Shown here: in pieces, positions 55,684-63,366 of the stretch
How positions within the stretch are numbered: position 1 is the stretch's first letter
Layout of the letters: each line of letters begins with the position of its first letter
Assembly: GCF_005144585.1 (NCBI RefSeq)
Contig: NZ_SSMQ01000029.1
Span: forward strand, 1 to 64,000
Direction: 5' to 3'
Length of the DNA: 64,000 nucleotides
Source of the DNA: Polyangium fumosum
Lineage (GTDB): Bacteria; Myxococcota_A; Polyangia; Polyangiales; Polyangiaceae
Position numbers and translations under genes: made by a program
The notes under the pieces: model-generated
The model's database searches: none
The model's input: only the letters and a program-made list of their open reading frames with translations
Told to the model about the DNA's origin: nothing

Positions 55684-56643
55684 ATGTCCTCCGCTCGTCC
55701 GCCTCCCGCGTCGTTCGAGCCCCCGCCTCCGCCCTCGCGAAGGCGGCTCAGAACGGGGCCCGGCGCGTTCGATGTCCTCTCGCGGGACGGCGCGGCCGCG
55801 GTTCTGCTCTTCGCCCGTGCCAAGCTCGAAGCTGAGCGTCGGCGTGCACCGGGGCTCGTGAACGGATCCCTGCGCGCCTTCGCCTCTCGCGTGGAGTCAG
55901 CGGCTCGCCGCGTGACCGAAGGGGTACATGACGATGGCGTGTTCATCGCACCGCTCTTCCGCCTGCTCCGTGGGCGTGACGAGGTCCCGTCCTTCCCGAC
56001 GCTGTCGGCGTTCAAGGCGCGGCTGCTCCAAGCGTACAACCGCGGGCTCCTCGAACTCGCCACCTGCGAGCGCGCCGAGGACGTGAACCCCTTGATGGTC
56101 GCCGCATCTGCGGTTCGTTTGCGACGAACGACGTTTCATCTCGTGCGGCGATGGTCGCGTCGGAACATCTTCTCCGCGCTCGGCGACGTCGTCGCAGCGC
56201 TCTCTCCCAAGGCTTACGCCGCAGCCAAAGACTTCGCGCGCAAGGTCCACGATGATGAAAAGCGCCGCGAAGGGCGCCCGCGTTTGATCACGCTTCCGCT
56301 CGACGCATTTGCCGCCCGCGTGCAGACCGTGGTCAATGAAGGCTCGCACGACGCGCTCATCGTGGAGCTGTTCCGTGAGTTCGATGAACGCGGTGAAGCG
56401 ACGGGACTCGGCCTTCGGGCGTTCAAGGCGCGCCTTCGCGCCGCGCATCGTGCGGGCTCGCTCGAGCTGCGAGCTTGCGAAGCGAGGGATGGTGGGGACA
56501 GCGAGATCGTGCAGGCGTCCGCGGTCGATCACGGGGGCATGACGTTGCACCTCGTATGCCGGACGGCGATGCCGTTGCCGATCCCGTGGGGTCGGCCGAC
56601 GCTGCTCTTGCGGCGCGTGAGGGCTACCATGATGCAGGCTTGA
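55684..56643 (+). CDS. Protein with duplicated domain shared with the STAND-cluster membrane protein
   Basis: 319 aa from ATG 55684 (GAGGGG precedes; the frame opens at 55591). The two halves repeat: LRAFASRVESAARR / FVIAPLFRLL / AFKARLLQAYNRGLLEL / TFHLVRR and LDAFAARVQTVVNEG / LIVELFREF / AFKARLRAAHRAGSLEL / TLHLVCR. The same order is found once at the C-terminus of the 233-aa protein at 18475-19176. The repeat length is about 105 residues. It ends the winged-helix operon. Family not named with confidence. Confidence 0.55.
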   Translation: MSSARPPPASFEPPPPPSRRRLRTGPGAFDVLSRDGAAAVLLFARAKLEAERRRAPGLVNGSLRAFASRVESAARRVTEGVHDDGVFIAPLFRLLRGRDEVPSFPTLSAFKARLLQAYNRGLLELATCERAEDVNPLMVAASAVRLRRTTFHLVRRWSRRNIFSALGDVVAALSPKAYAAAKDFARKVHDDEKRREGRPRLITLPLDAFAARVQTVVNEGSHDALIVELFREFDERGEATGLGLRAFKARLRAAHRAGSLELRACEARDGGDSEIVQASAVDHGGMTLHLVCRTAMPLPIPWGRPTLLLRRVRATMMQA

Positions 56644-56700
56644 AAGCCTAGGTTCAGCCTGCCGTTGTCACTCGGCTGGAAGGGCCCTTCCCTGCAGGGA

Positions 56701-57459
56701 TCAGCGCGGAGCGGGCGCGGGGCGCGCCTCGAACTCCTCCGGCCTCTGCCGCCAGCGCTCGGCCACGAACCGCTCGATGCCCACGACGCTGCTGTCTTTC
56801 GACTCCGGCGGGTACCGGAGCTCGACCATCACCCCGTGCTCCTTGCCGTCCTTGAGCACATCCAACAACGCCGCTGCCGTGGGCGCGTCGCGGCGGATGT
56901 AGCCGGTGATCGCCGCGCCGTCTGGGTCGCGTAGCTCGATGGACTGGTGGGTCTGCTCCGCGTCGTCGTAGTCGAAGTTGTAGTAGTCCGTGAGCTTCGC
57001 CCAGACGCGGAAGAGGTAGGTCCCCTTCAGCCGTTGCGTCCGGAAGAACGGCAGCGAGACGGGGTTGTATCCAACCGAGGATCGCCAGTCGAGCTTGAGG
57101 CCCTCTGCCGTCTTCTTGAAGTGGTAATAGTCCCGCTTGTTCTTGCCGAAGACGACCTCGACGCTGCAGTAGTCGCCCTCGTTCATCTTCGCGCAGCCGT
57201 CGGCCTCGATCGACTCGAACGGCTTCTTGCAGTCCTTCTGGTCCTTGTAGTGCTCGGCGAGCGCGGCGCGGTTCGCCTCGGGGTCGAGGATGAACTTGGC
57301 GCGGTCGAGGCAACTGTCCTGGTTCAGGTAGTCGCGCACGATGCTCGATGCGTCGCGGGAACATCCAGCCAGGAGCACGCTGTTCGCCAGCATGAACGCG
57401 AGGGGCACGATCATCGACGCCGCAGAGGGCACGCTCGTGGGAGTGGGAAACCGATGCAT
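56701..57459 (-). CDS. Lipoprotein of unknown function (opposite the XRE gene)
   Basis: 252 aa from ATG 57459; upstream frame to 57783 is non-coding. Signal MHRFPTPTSVPSAASMIVPLA and lipobox LLAGC. The mature region has few landmark motifs (YHFKKTAEGLKLDWRSSVGYN, FRVWAKLTDYYNF). It is divergent from the XRE regulator at 57544, so the operator between them may control it. Confidence 0.55.
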   Translation of the reverse strand: MHRFPTPTSVPSAASMIVPLAFMLANSVLLAGCSRDASSIVRDYLNQDSCLDRAKFILDPEANRAALAEHYKDQKDCKKPFESIEADGCAKMNEGDYCSVEVVFGKNKRDYYHFKKTAEGLKLDWRSSVGYNPVSLPFFRTQRLKGTYLFRVWAKLTDYYNFDYDDAEQTHQSIELRDPDGAAITGYIRRDAPTAAALLDVLKDGKEHGVMVELRYPPESKDSSVVGIERFVAERWRQRPEEFEARPAPAPR

Positions 57460-57473
57460 CGCGACGCCACGAT

Positions 57474-57506
57474 ACACGATCGTGTTGGTTGTCAACACCA
57501 TCGTGT
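57474..57506. promoter_or_regulatory. Paired palindromic operator
   Basis: ACACGATCGTGT at 57474-57485 is a perfect palindrome. ACACCATCGTGT at 57495-57506 differs at one position and starts 21 bp away, two helical turns. They sit between the divergent lipoprotein and XRE genes. The XRE protein is the obvious candidate binder. Confidence 0.6.
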
Positions 57507-57543
57507 GTTCACCTGAAGCGTCATCCCCGCGACGTTCGGCGCC

Positions 57544-57861
57544 GTGGACTTCGGCAAGGAAGTGCGGCGGCGACGAGAGGCGCTGGGCCTGACCCTGGAG
57601 CAGCTCGCGGAGCGTGCCCGGCTCACGCCGAACTACATCGGGGGCATCGAGGCCGGCCGGCGTGACCCCTCGCTGTCGAGCGTTCTCGCGCTCGCGAAGG
57701 GCCTGGGGGTGCCGCCGGGCGAGCTCGTGGGAGGCATCCACGACCTCGAGCCGGCCGCTATCGAGGCAGCACGGCTCTTCCAAGGCGCGTCCGAGGACGT
57801 CCAGGATGCCGTTCTCCGCCTCCTACGTGCAGTGACGCGGGGACGGCGGCGAAGCGGGTGA
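57544..57861 (+). CDS. XRE-family regulator
   Basis: 105 aa from GTG. XRE helix-turn-helix: DFGKEVRRRREALGLTLEQLAERARLTPNYIGGIEAGRRDPSLSSVLALAKGLG. A short helical C-terminus follows. The paired palindrome upstream suggests autoregulation. Confidence 0.8.
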   Translation: MDFGKEVRRRREALGLTLEQLAERARLTPNYIGGIEAGRRDPSLSSVLALAKGLGVPPGELVGGIHDLEPAAIEAARLFQGASEDVQDAVLRLLRAVTRGRRRSG

Positions 57862-57970
57862 GCCGGGCCTGGGGCGGGGCCTAGCGGGAGCCCGTCTGGC
57901 AACCATGGGGACCATCACCACGGTCGCTGCGGACTCCCCCGCCGCGCAGGGCGAGGATGCGGCTCGGGGC

Positions 57971-58040
57971 GCGCGTCGAATTTTATTCGCCCTGCGACCC
58001 GCCCGGCACAGCGCGTCGAATTTTATTCGCCTCGCGACCC
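57971..58040. repeat. Two 30-bp direct repeats with a 13-bp palindrome
   Basis: GCGCGTCGAATTTTATTCGC starts at 57971 and again at 58011, a 40-bp period; 28 of 30 positions match. Each copy contains CGAAT-TTT-ATTCG, an inverted repeat, at 57977-57989 and 58017-58029. The AT-rich palindrome stands out in this GC-rich DNA. It lies between the XRE gene and the next plus-strand gene and could be a second regulatory site. Confidence 0.5.
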
Positions 58041-58174
58041 TCGCGCGCCGAGTCCCATTGCGTCGCGCGGCTCAGCGCACGCGTCATCCCCACGGAGGAA
58101 GCAGCTTGACGGGCCGCAGCAGGAGGAACGAGCGCGCGACACGATCTTGGGGCTACGGTGTGGCGAGGTCCAAG

Positions 58175-59032
58175 GTGGGCACGACGCAAGAACAGAGCTT
58201 CCCGCGGCTGTACGTCCTGCGGGCCGCGGCCTCGTCGCGCGCTGTCGTCTTCGTCAAGCACCGCCAGAAGCGCTGGTCGCTCCACCTCTGGGACCTCGAC
58301 ACCCAGCGCGTCGAGCTCGGGGCCGTGTTTTCAAGGACGCTCTACCCGCGCCGCTGCGACCTCTCGCCCGATGGGCGGTATCTGCTCTACTTCGCCATGA
58401 AAGCGCCTGGCAGCCCCAACTGGCCCTCCCAGTTCAGCGGCCTGTCACGGGCACCGTGGCTCGCGTGTCTGCTCGCGTGGCGTGAGTCCGGCACCTGGAC
58501 ACGCGGCATGCACTTCTCCTCGCCCGCCGCCGGCCGCCTGGAGCTCCCCGACCGCGCGTACCTGCACCACGGCACCGAGCTGGCGGATCGCTGCCCGTGG
58601 AACATTGAGAAGACCACGGCCGTCCAGCTCGCGTCCGAGCGGCGGATCGGCTTCGTCGAGGCCCAGGGCTCGCCAACGCCGGCTCCGGAAGATGTCTCGG
58701 ATGAGCACCGCCGCGCCATCCTGTGCAAGCGCCGCCCTGGCGGCGGACGCGAAGAACTGCTCGTCACGCTGAGCCCCTTCGATGAGGGCGAGGCGCTGAT
58801 CGAGGGGCATCGAAACCTCTACAGCATGGTGCGCAAGGACGGCCGCGAGGTCGCGCTGCCAGCCTACTGCTGGCTCGACTGGCTCGATCGGGAGCACGTG
58901 TACGGCGCCACTATCGAGGGGAGGATCGTCATCTGCGCCCTGCGCGACGGCGAGCTCGTCGAAACGTGGTCTCGAGCGTTCGAGCGGATACCCGCGAGGC
59001 GCCCGGCGCCGGCATGGGCGCGGAGCTTCTGA
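58175..59032 (+). CDS. Beta-propeller-like protein of unknown function
   Basis: 285 aa from GTG 58175 (GAGG upstream); GTG 58160 and an earlier start are possible. Strand-rich repeats appear (KRWSLHLWDLDTQRVELGAVF, LSPDGRYLLYFAMK, YGATIEGRIVICALRDGELVETW) as in WD/propeller folds. No signal peptide. Function not assigned. Confidence 0.5.
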   Translation: MGTTQEQSFPRLYVLRAAASSRAVVFVKHRQKRWSLHLWDLDTQRVELGAVFSRTLYPRRCDLSPDGRYLLYFAMKAPGSPNWPSQFSGLSRAPWLACLLAWRESGTWTRGMHFSSPAAGRLELPDRAYLHHGTELADRCPWNIEKTTAVQLASERRIGFVEAQGSPTPAPEDVSDEHRRAILCKRRPGGGREELLVTLSPFDEGEALIEGHRNLYSMVRKDGREVALPAYCWLDWLDREHVYGATIEGRIVICALRDGELVETWSRAFERIPARRPAPAWARSF

Positions 59033-59161
59033 CAGCCGCCCAAATCGAGCTTGCAAGCGACCCTGCACGTCACCTCGAACTTCTGGACAGAGTGCCCAGA
59101 AGTCGCCCCTGGTGCATCCCGCTGCCCCAGGCGACGCCCAGATGGCCACGGCGTCGACCCG

Positions 59162-59572
59162 TCAGACGATCTCCTTGCCGAAGGGCCAGAGTGCCAGGAC
59201 GGCCAGCTTCACGTGGGCCACGGCGAAGGGGATGCCGATGATGGTCACCGCGCAGACGAGCGCCGAGCCGAGGTGCGCGACCGCGATGCCCCACCCAAAC
59301 AAGAACAGCCACAACAGGTTGAAGCACGCGCCCAGGCAGCCCGATCCGAGGCTGTTCTGCCGGTCGACGACGCGGCGATTGAAGGGGAGCAGCGCGTAGA
59401 GCCCCACGCGCCAGATCGCCACCGCGAAGGGGAAGCCCACGATGGTGAGCGCCAGGACGGCCCCTGCGATCAGGTAGCCGAGGAAGAGCACGAGCCCGCC
59501 CCCCAGCACGACCCAGAGCACGTTGCCCAGGGTCCCCATCGCCGTGCGCTCGGTCGGTCGTGCGTCGCTCAT
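59162..59572 (-). CDS. YccF-like inner-membrane protein
   Basis: 136 aa. Three hydrophobic helices with the YccF pattern: LWVVLGGGLVLFLGYLIAG, LTIVGFPFAVAIWRVG, and the repeated VTIIGIPFAVAH. The two GFPFA/GIPFA repeats are the family hallmark. Function of the family not well known. Confidence 0.8.
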   Translation of the reverse strand: MSDARPTERTAMGTLGNVLWVVLGGGLVLFLGYLIAGAVLALTIVGFPFAVAIWRVGLYALLPFNRRVVDRQNSLGSGCLGACFNLLWLFLFGWGIAVAHLGSALVCAVTIIGIPFAVAHVKLAVLALWPFGKEIV

Positions 59573-59615
59573 GGGATCATCCTGTCTCGCTTTTCGCCGT
59601 GGGACCGGCCCCTCG

Positions 59616-60446
59616 TCACCGCGCCTCCGGCGTGAAGAGCGGCTCGCCGCTGGCCTTTACGCCGAAGGCTCCGATGATCGCACGCCCTTCAGGCGAGAGC
59701 AGGAAGTCCGCGAGAGCGCGCGCCCCTTCCGCGTTGACCTGCGCGCCAGCCTTCGGCTCGATCACGGCGTATGTATTCCGCAGCGCCTCGTCCCCCTGGA
59801 ACACGATTGCCAGTTTCAAATCCTTCTGCTTAGCCAGGAAGGTCGACCGATCACAGAGCGTGAAAGCGCCCTCGTCCGACGCCCGCTCGAGCGTCTCGCC
59901 CATGCCGGCGTTCGCCTGCATGATGAAGGAGCTGCTCGCCGCGATCCCAGCTGCCTTCCAGAGCGCGAGCTCGCGCTGGTGCGTGCCCGAGTCGTCCCCG
60001 CGGGACACGAACTTCAGGCCAGAAGACGCGATCCGGCTCAGCGCCTCGCGCACGTTTCCAGCACCCGCCACGACGCTGATCTGATTGGCAGGCCCAACGA
60101 TCACGAACTCGTTGTGCATGAACGGAGTCCGGCGTCCGATGTCGCCAGCGGCGAGCGCGGCCTGCTCCTCGGTGGGCGCGTGCGTGATGGCCACGTCCGC
60201 CGCGCCGTCCCGTAGTGCGCGGAGCGCCTTGCCAGATCCAAGCGCGCTCACCTCGACGCGGTAGCCCGTCTTCGCCTCGAACGCGGGCAAGAGCTCATCG
60301 AGCAGGCCCGCATCTTTGAGGCTCGTCGTGGTGGCGAGTCGCAGCACCCGCCCACCTGCCGGCTGCTTGCCGCAGGAGAGCCCCACGAGCGCGAACAAGA
60401 GAACCATCCAGAGCAACCCGACAGATCGGCGTGACAGCGCGTGCAT
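59616..60446 (-). CDS. tupA: Tungstate/molybdate ABC substrate-binding lipoprotein (TupA-like)
   Basis: 276 aa from ATG 60446 (an upstream in-frame start at 60455 is possible). Lipobox LVGLSC. The mature part reads RLATTTSLKDAGLLDELLPAFEAKTGY, then ALGSGKALRALRDGAADVAITHAP, VSRGDDSGTHQRELALWK and DRSTFLA, the TupA pattern. Permease (TupB) and ATPase (TupC) genes are not adjacent. A tungstate or molybdate link to the molybdoenzyme operon at 6433-11710 is only a possibility. Confidence 0.82.
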   Translation of the reverse strand: MHALSRRSVGLLWMVLLFALVGLSCGKQPAGGRVLRLATTTSLKDAGLLDELLPAFEAKTGYRVEVSALGSGKALRALRDGAADVAITHAPTEEQAALAAGDIGRRTPFMHNEFVIVGPANQISVVAGAGNVREALSRIASSGLKFVSRGDDSGTHQRELALWKAAGIAASSSFIMQANAGMGETLERASDEGAFTLCDRSTFLAKQKDLKLAIVFQGDEALRNTYAVIEPKAGAQVNAEGARALADFLLSPEGRAIIGAFGVKASGEPLFTPEAR

Positions 60447-60591
60447 GACGCCCAAACCCTACCACCACCGCCGGTACGCTCGGCTCCGACAAGACCACTC
60501 ACCCGCGGACGAGCATGAGGGCACGGGACAAGATCAGAAGGCCGAGCACAACCAGGACGAACGGCAGCGCCAGGCGACCCCAGCGCTGGCT

Positions 60592-61518
60592 TCAGTCGAC
60601 CAGGAGAATCCGCAAGAGGTGCGTGATGCCGTCGGCCTCGTTGCGGTCGTGATCGGCGACGAACAAGCGCTTGTTCTTGCCGTCATAGGCGACGCCGCGG
60701 ACGTCCTGGAAGCCGCCCGAGCGTTCCTTGACCTCGCCGCTCCCCAGGACCTGCCGCACGCTGCCGGCCTTGCCTCCGGTGAAGAACGAGCCCTCCGGCC
60801 CCGCGCACAGCAGATCCGGCTCGGGCACCTTGGCGACGACAAATTGCTTGTCCGGAGAAGCGATGGGCATGCGCAAGACGGTGCCCGCGACCTGATCGCT
60901 GACGACGAGCTCGCCCCCGAGCGCGAGCACCCCGACGGGCTTCTTCAAGCCGCCGACGACCTCGGCCTCAGTCCCGGCCAGGTCGATCCGCGCGATGCCG
61001 CCGCTCTTCACGCCGTCCTTCGAGAAGAAGAACGCTTCGTACAGCGCCCCGTCGCTCGTGGCCGCGAGACCGATGCGACGGCGGAGAGGATCGAGGTTCG
61101 GCACCGTGCCGCTCGTACCGTCGGGGTTCGCGTAGACGACGTCTCCCGCCTTGCCGTGGCCGAAGCGCGGCACCACGAGCTTGCCATCCGGGAGCTTCAC
61201 CACCTGGCCGAGGCCCCCGCCCTCGGGCGGCGCCGGGGGCAACTCCGCGACGGTCGAGAACCCGGCCGCGTCGGTCCACTTCAAGATGCGGTTGTTCTTC
61301 GCGTCGGCGATGTAGAGGGCCGCCGCGGTCTCGTCCCACCAGAGGCCGTTCGGGTCGCCGTCGACCGGGATGCTGGTAGGCCCACGACGAACTCCAGTGT
61401 CCCCCTGCGAGGCGATGCCTGGATCAGCCGTGGCGATGGCGGTCTGAGTACCGCCGCACGCCATGAACGAGAGGGTGCCGCAGAGGGAGAGTGCGAGACG
61501 AACTGCGACGCGCAGCAT
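60592..61518 (-). CDS. NHL/SMP-30-like beta-propeller lipoprotein
   Basis: 308 aa from ATG 61518 (frame opens at 61554). Lipobox SFMAC. About six propeller blades are visible (NGLWWDETAAALYIADAKNNRILKW, GLAATSDGALYEAFFFSKDG, GVLALGGELVVSDQVAGTVLRM, DVRGVAYDGKNKRLFVADHDRN). Secreted or membrane-anchored sensor or binding protein. Function unknown. Confidence 0.75.
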   Translation of the reverse strand: MLRVAVRLALSLCGTLSFMACGGTQTAIATADPGIASQGDTGVRRGPTSIPVDGDPNGLWWDETAAALYIADAKNNRILKWTDAAGFSTVAELPPAPPEGGGLGQVVKLPDGKLVVPRFGHGKAGDVVYANPDGTSGTVPNLDPLRRRIGLAATSDGALYEAFFFSKDGVKSGGIARIDLAGTEAEVVGGLKKPVGVLALGGELVVSDQVAGTVLRMPIASPDKQFVVAKVPEPDLLCAGPEGSFFTGGKAGSVRQVLGSGEVKERSGGFQDVRGVAYDGKNKRLFVADHDRNEADGITHLLRILLVD

Positions 61519-61842
61519 GCGCGGAGCATAGGCGAAGCCGTGGAACCGGCCCACGTTGTTCTGCCGATCGCGGGAGGCGTTCGATGTCGATCAGCTCGGC
61601 GAGCAAGGAGTCGTCGTAGTTGCCGACGTCGTTCTCGATGAACTCGCCGATCACGGCCGCTGTTTGCCCGTTTTCACCGACAGGTGCCGGCAAGCGGACA
61701 TCGAGTTCATGGTGAAGCGCATGAACAAATCTCCGAGCCGAGGAGATGTACTCCCGGCGGTGGTCCCTGGGGGTGTGTCTGCGGGTGCTTGCGCAGCGTC
61801 AGGGAGGGGGTGGTGACGACCTCTTTTTGCAGTTGGGACTCG

Positions 61843-61918
61843 GTGTTGAGTACCGATATCTGATCGGACTGTTCCTAGCTAACTCCATGATCAGACATAT
61901 ATTTTATCTACTCAACAC
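61843..61918. repeat. 76-bp inverted-repeat element
   Basis: GTGTTGAGTA at 61843-61852 is exactly repeated inverted at 61909-61918 (TACTCAACAC). Inside, TCTGATC and GATCAGA form a second inverted pair, and CCGAT/ATCGG a third. The interior is AT-rich (ATATATTTTATC). It resembles a small palindromic element (MITE or recombination/terminator structure). Reads as neither attC nor a known IS end. Confidence 0.5.
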
Positions 61919-61979
61919 AGACTCCTAACCACAAAATTAAGCGCCCATCCCCCGCACCTTCGACTCAGCCGATCACAAC

Positions 61980-62340
61980 CCTGAGGACTGGGACCGGGTC
62001 GCCGCCTGGACCTCCAGGCATGGGTTGAAGCGGTTGTAGTTCAAGGACCAGATGTTGTTCCTGGCAGCCGTTGAACTTCAACGAGGCGTCAAGAACGACG
62101 ACCGTCTCCTGCTCACCCTGCGCTGCTAGCGCCGCTGTCCAAAGCTCAGCGAGAACGTCGACATGAAGAACAACGACAAGTCCCGCTTCAACCGGGAGGC
62201 TGGCGGTTGAACTTCCACGCGAAGAAGAACATCAGGTTCGAGTCGGACATGTAGTCGTTGAACTTGAACCACAACGTGACCGAGGGCAGACCGAGGCCAG
62301 CGGCCTTGTTCAACTGCACCGAGTAGAACGTGGACGAGAA
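61980..62340 (-). pseudogene. Decayed repeat-rich surface-protein-like relic
   Basis: Read on the minus strand in shifting frames, the segment gives repeated KFN-type strands: LWFKFNDYMSDSN, FAWKFNRQ, LKFNG, and LNYNRFNP, interrupted by stops. On the plus strand this appears as repeated GTTGAACTT. No single frame is intact. Probably a degraded beta-barrel or surface-protein gene. The remainder of 61519-62329 holds no gene. Confidence 0.3.
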
Positions 62341-62956
62341 GAAGAAGCCGAGCCGTACTCCTCAGCGAGCGACATCGAGTGACCCGGAGGAGCAAAAGCT
62401 CTCGTCCTTCGCGAAGTTTAGCGCCCTTGTTCGTCAGGGCAACGGCGACGAGTGCTGGTACTGGCTCGGCGCGGTGAACAACCGCGGGTACGGCGTCTTC
62501 CGCGTCGGCCGCCGCGTCGTCATGGCCCACCGCCACATGTTCGAGCTGGAGCACGAACGTCCTCCGTCTGGGATGGTCCTGCACACCTGCGGCAAGAAGA
62601 CGTGCGTCAACCCCAGCCACCTCTACGAGGGCTCGAAGCCCAACCCGTTCAACTCGGACGCGGTGCTGCTCGAGGAGATCGAGCGCAAGGCGCTTCCCGC
62701 GGCTTCTTCATCGCGAGGGCGGCCGGGGATCAACAACCCGCGCGCTCGGCTCACCGAGGAGCAGGTGAAGAAGATCTGCGTGCTGCTCGATCAAGGTGTA
62801 CCTCCGAGGATGATCGGGTTCAGCTTCGGCGTCGACGCGAAGTCGATCCGCAACATCGACGAGGGCAAGACCTGGAGTCACGTGCCCGAGGTGGCTCGTC
62901 GGGCGGAGGCCCCGAAGAAGAGACGGCGCGGAGGATGGCGTCGTCGAGCGCGTTGA
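62330..62956 (+). CDS. HNH endonuclease (HNH_3-like)
   Basis: 208 aa from GTG. Residues 35-105 form the HNH core: ECWYWLGAVNNRGYGVFRVG, AHRHMFELEHERPPSGM, LHTCGKKTCVNPSHLYEG (HH-N-type metal site with Cys). A C-terminal helix-turn-helix-like segment (TEEQVKKICVLLDQGVPPRM) follows. Such proteins are phage or homing-type nucleases. Start weakly supported. Confidence 0.75.
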   Translation: MDEKKKPSRTPQRATSSDPEEQKLSSFAKFSALVRQGNGDECWYWLGAVNNRGYGVFRVGRRVVMAHRHMFELEHERPPSGMVLHTCGKKTCVNPSHLYEGSKPNPFNSDAVLLEEIERKALPAASSSRGRPGINNPRARLTEEQVKKICVLLDQGVPPRMIGFSFGVDAKSIRNIDEGKTWSHVPEVARRAEAPKKRRRGGWRRRAR

Positions 62957-63366
62957 GGCTCTGTCGAGGACCCTGCTCGGCACGCGGAGCAGCGGGCAGC
63001 TCGTTCCAACGATCGCGGCCTCCGTCATCCCGCCGTACGTTGGCGCCACGAGGCGCAGTTGTTCTGCCGACGCGATGGCGATGATCCTCGTCGATGTCGC
63101 CACGGCAGGGGACGTGCTCGCGGAACGGGGGCGCACTCCTGTTGTTCCGACGCCTTGCAGGAGATGGCGTTCAACGGATCGACGTCTGGGCGTCGCGCAT
63201 CCCACCTCATGCTCCGTCCGAAGGGGTGGACGGAGCCGCGGTGCACCACAAGCGACGAAGAAAACGTCCCGCGTTGATCCCGCCTCGCCGTCTGGTTGCT
63301 ATCCTCCGCTCCCACTGGCCGACGCGTCGGTGAGAACCACGCGCTCGGTCGCCGAAGGGCATCACG
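62957..63366. other. 410-bp region upstream of the CNBD-TIR gene
   Basis: No gene recognised; frames up to 165 aa on the minus strand are shadows. A TATCCT-like -10 about 65 bp before the next start could be its promoter. No cyclase gene is present here. Confidence 0.3.

Noticed and set aside
61843-61918. Integron attC site
   Set aside because: The arms are in the opposite order to the attC consensus (GTT... before ...AAC), and no integrase or cassette context exists.
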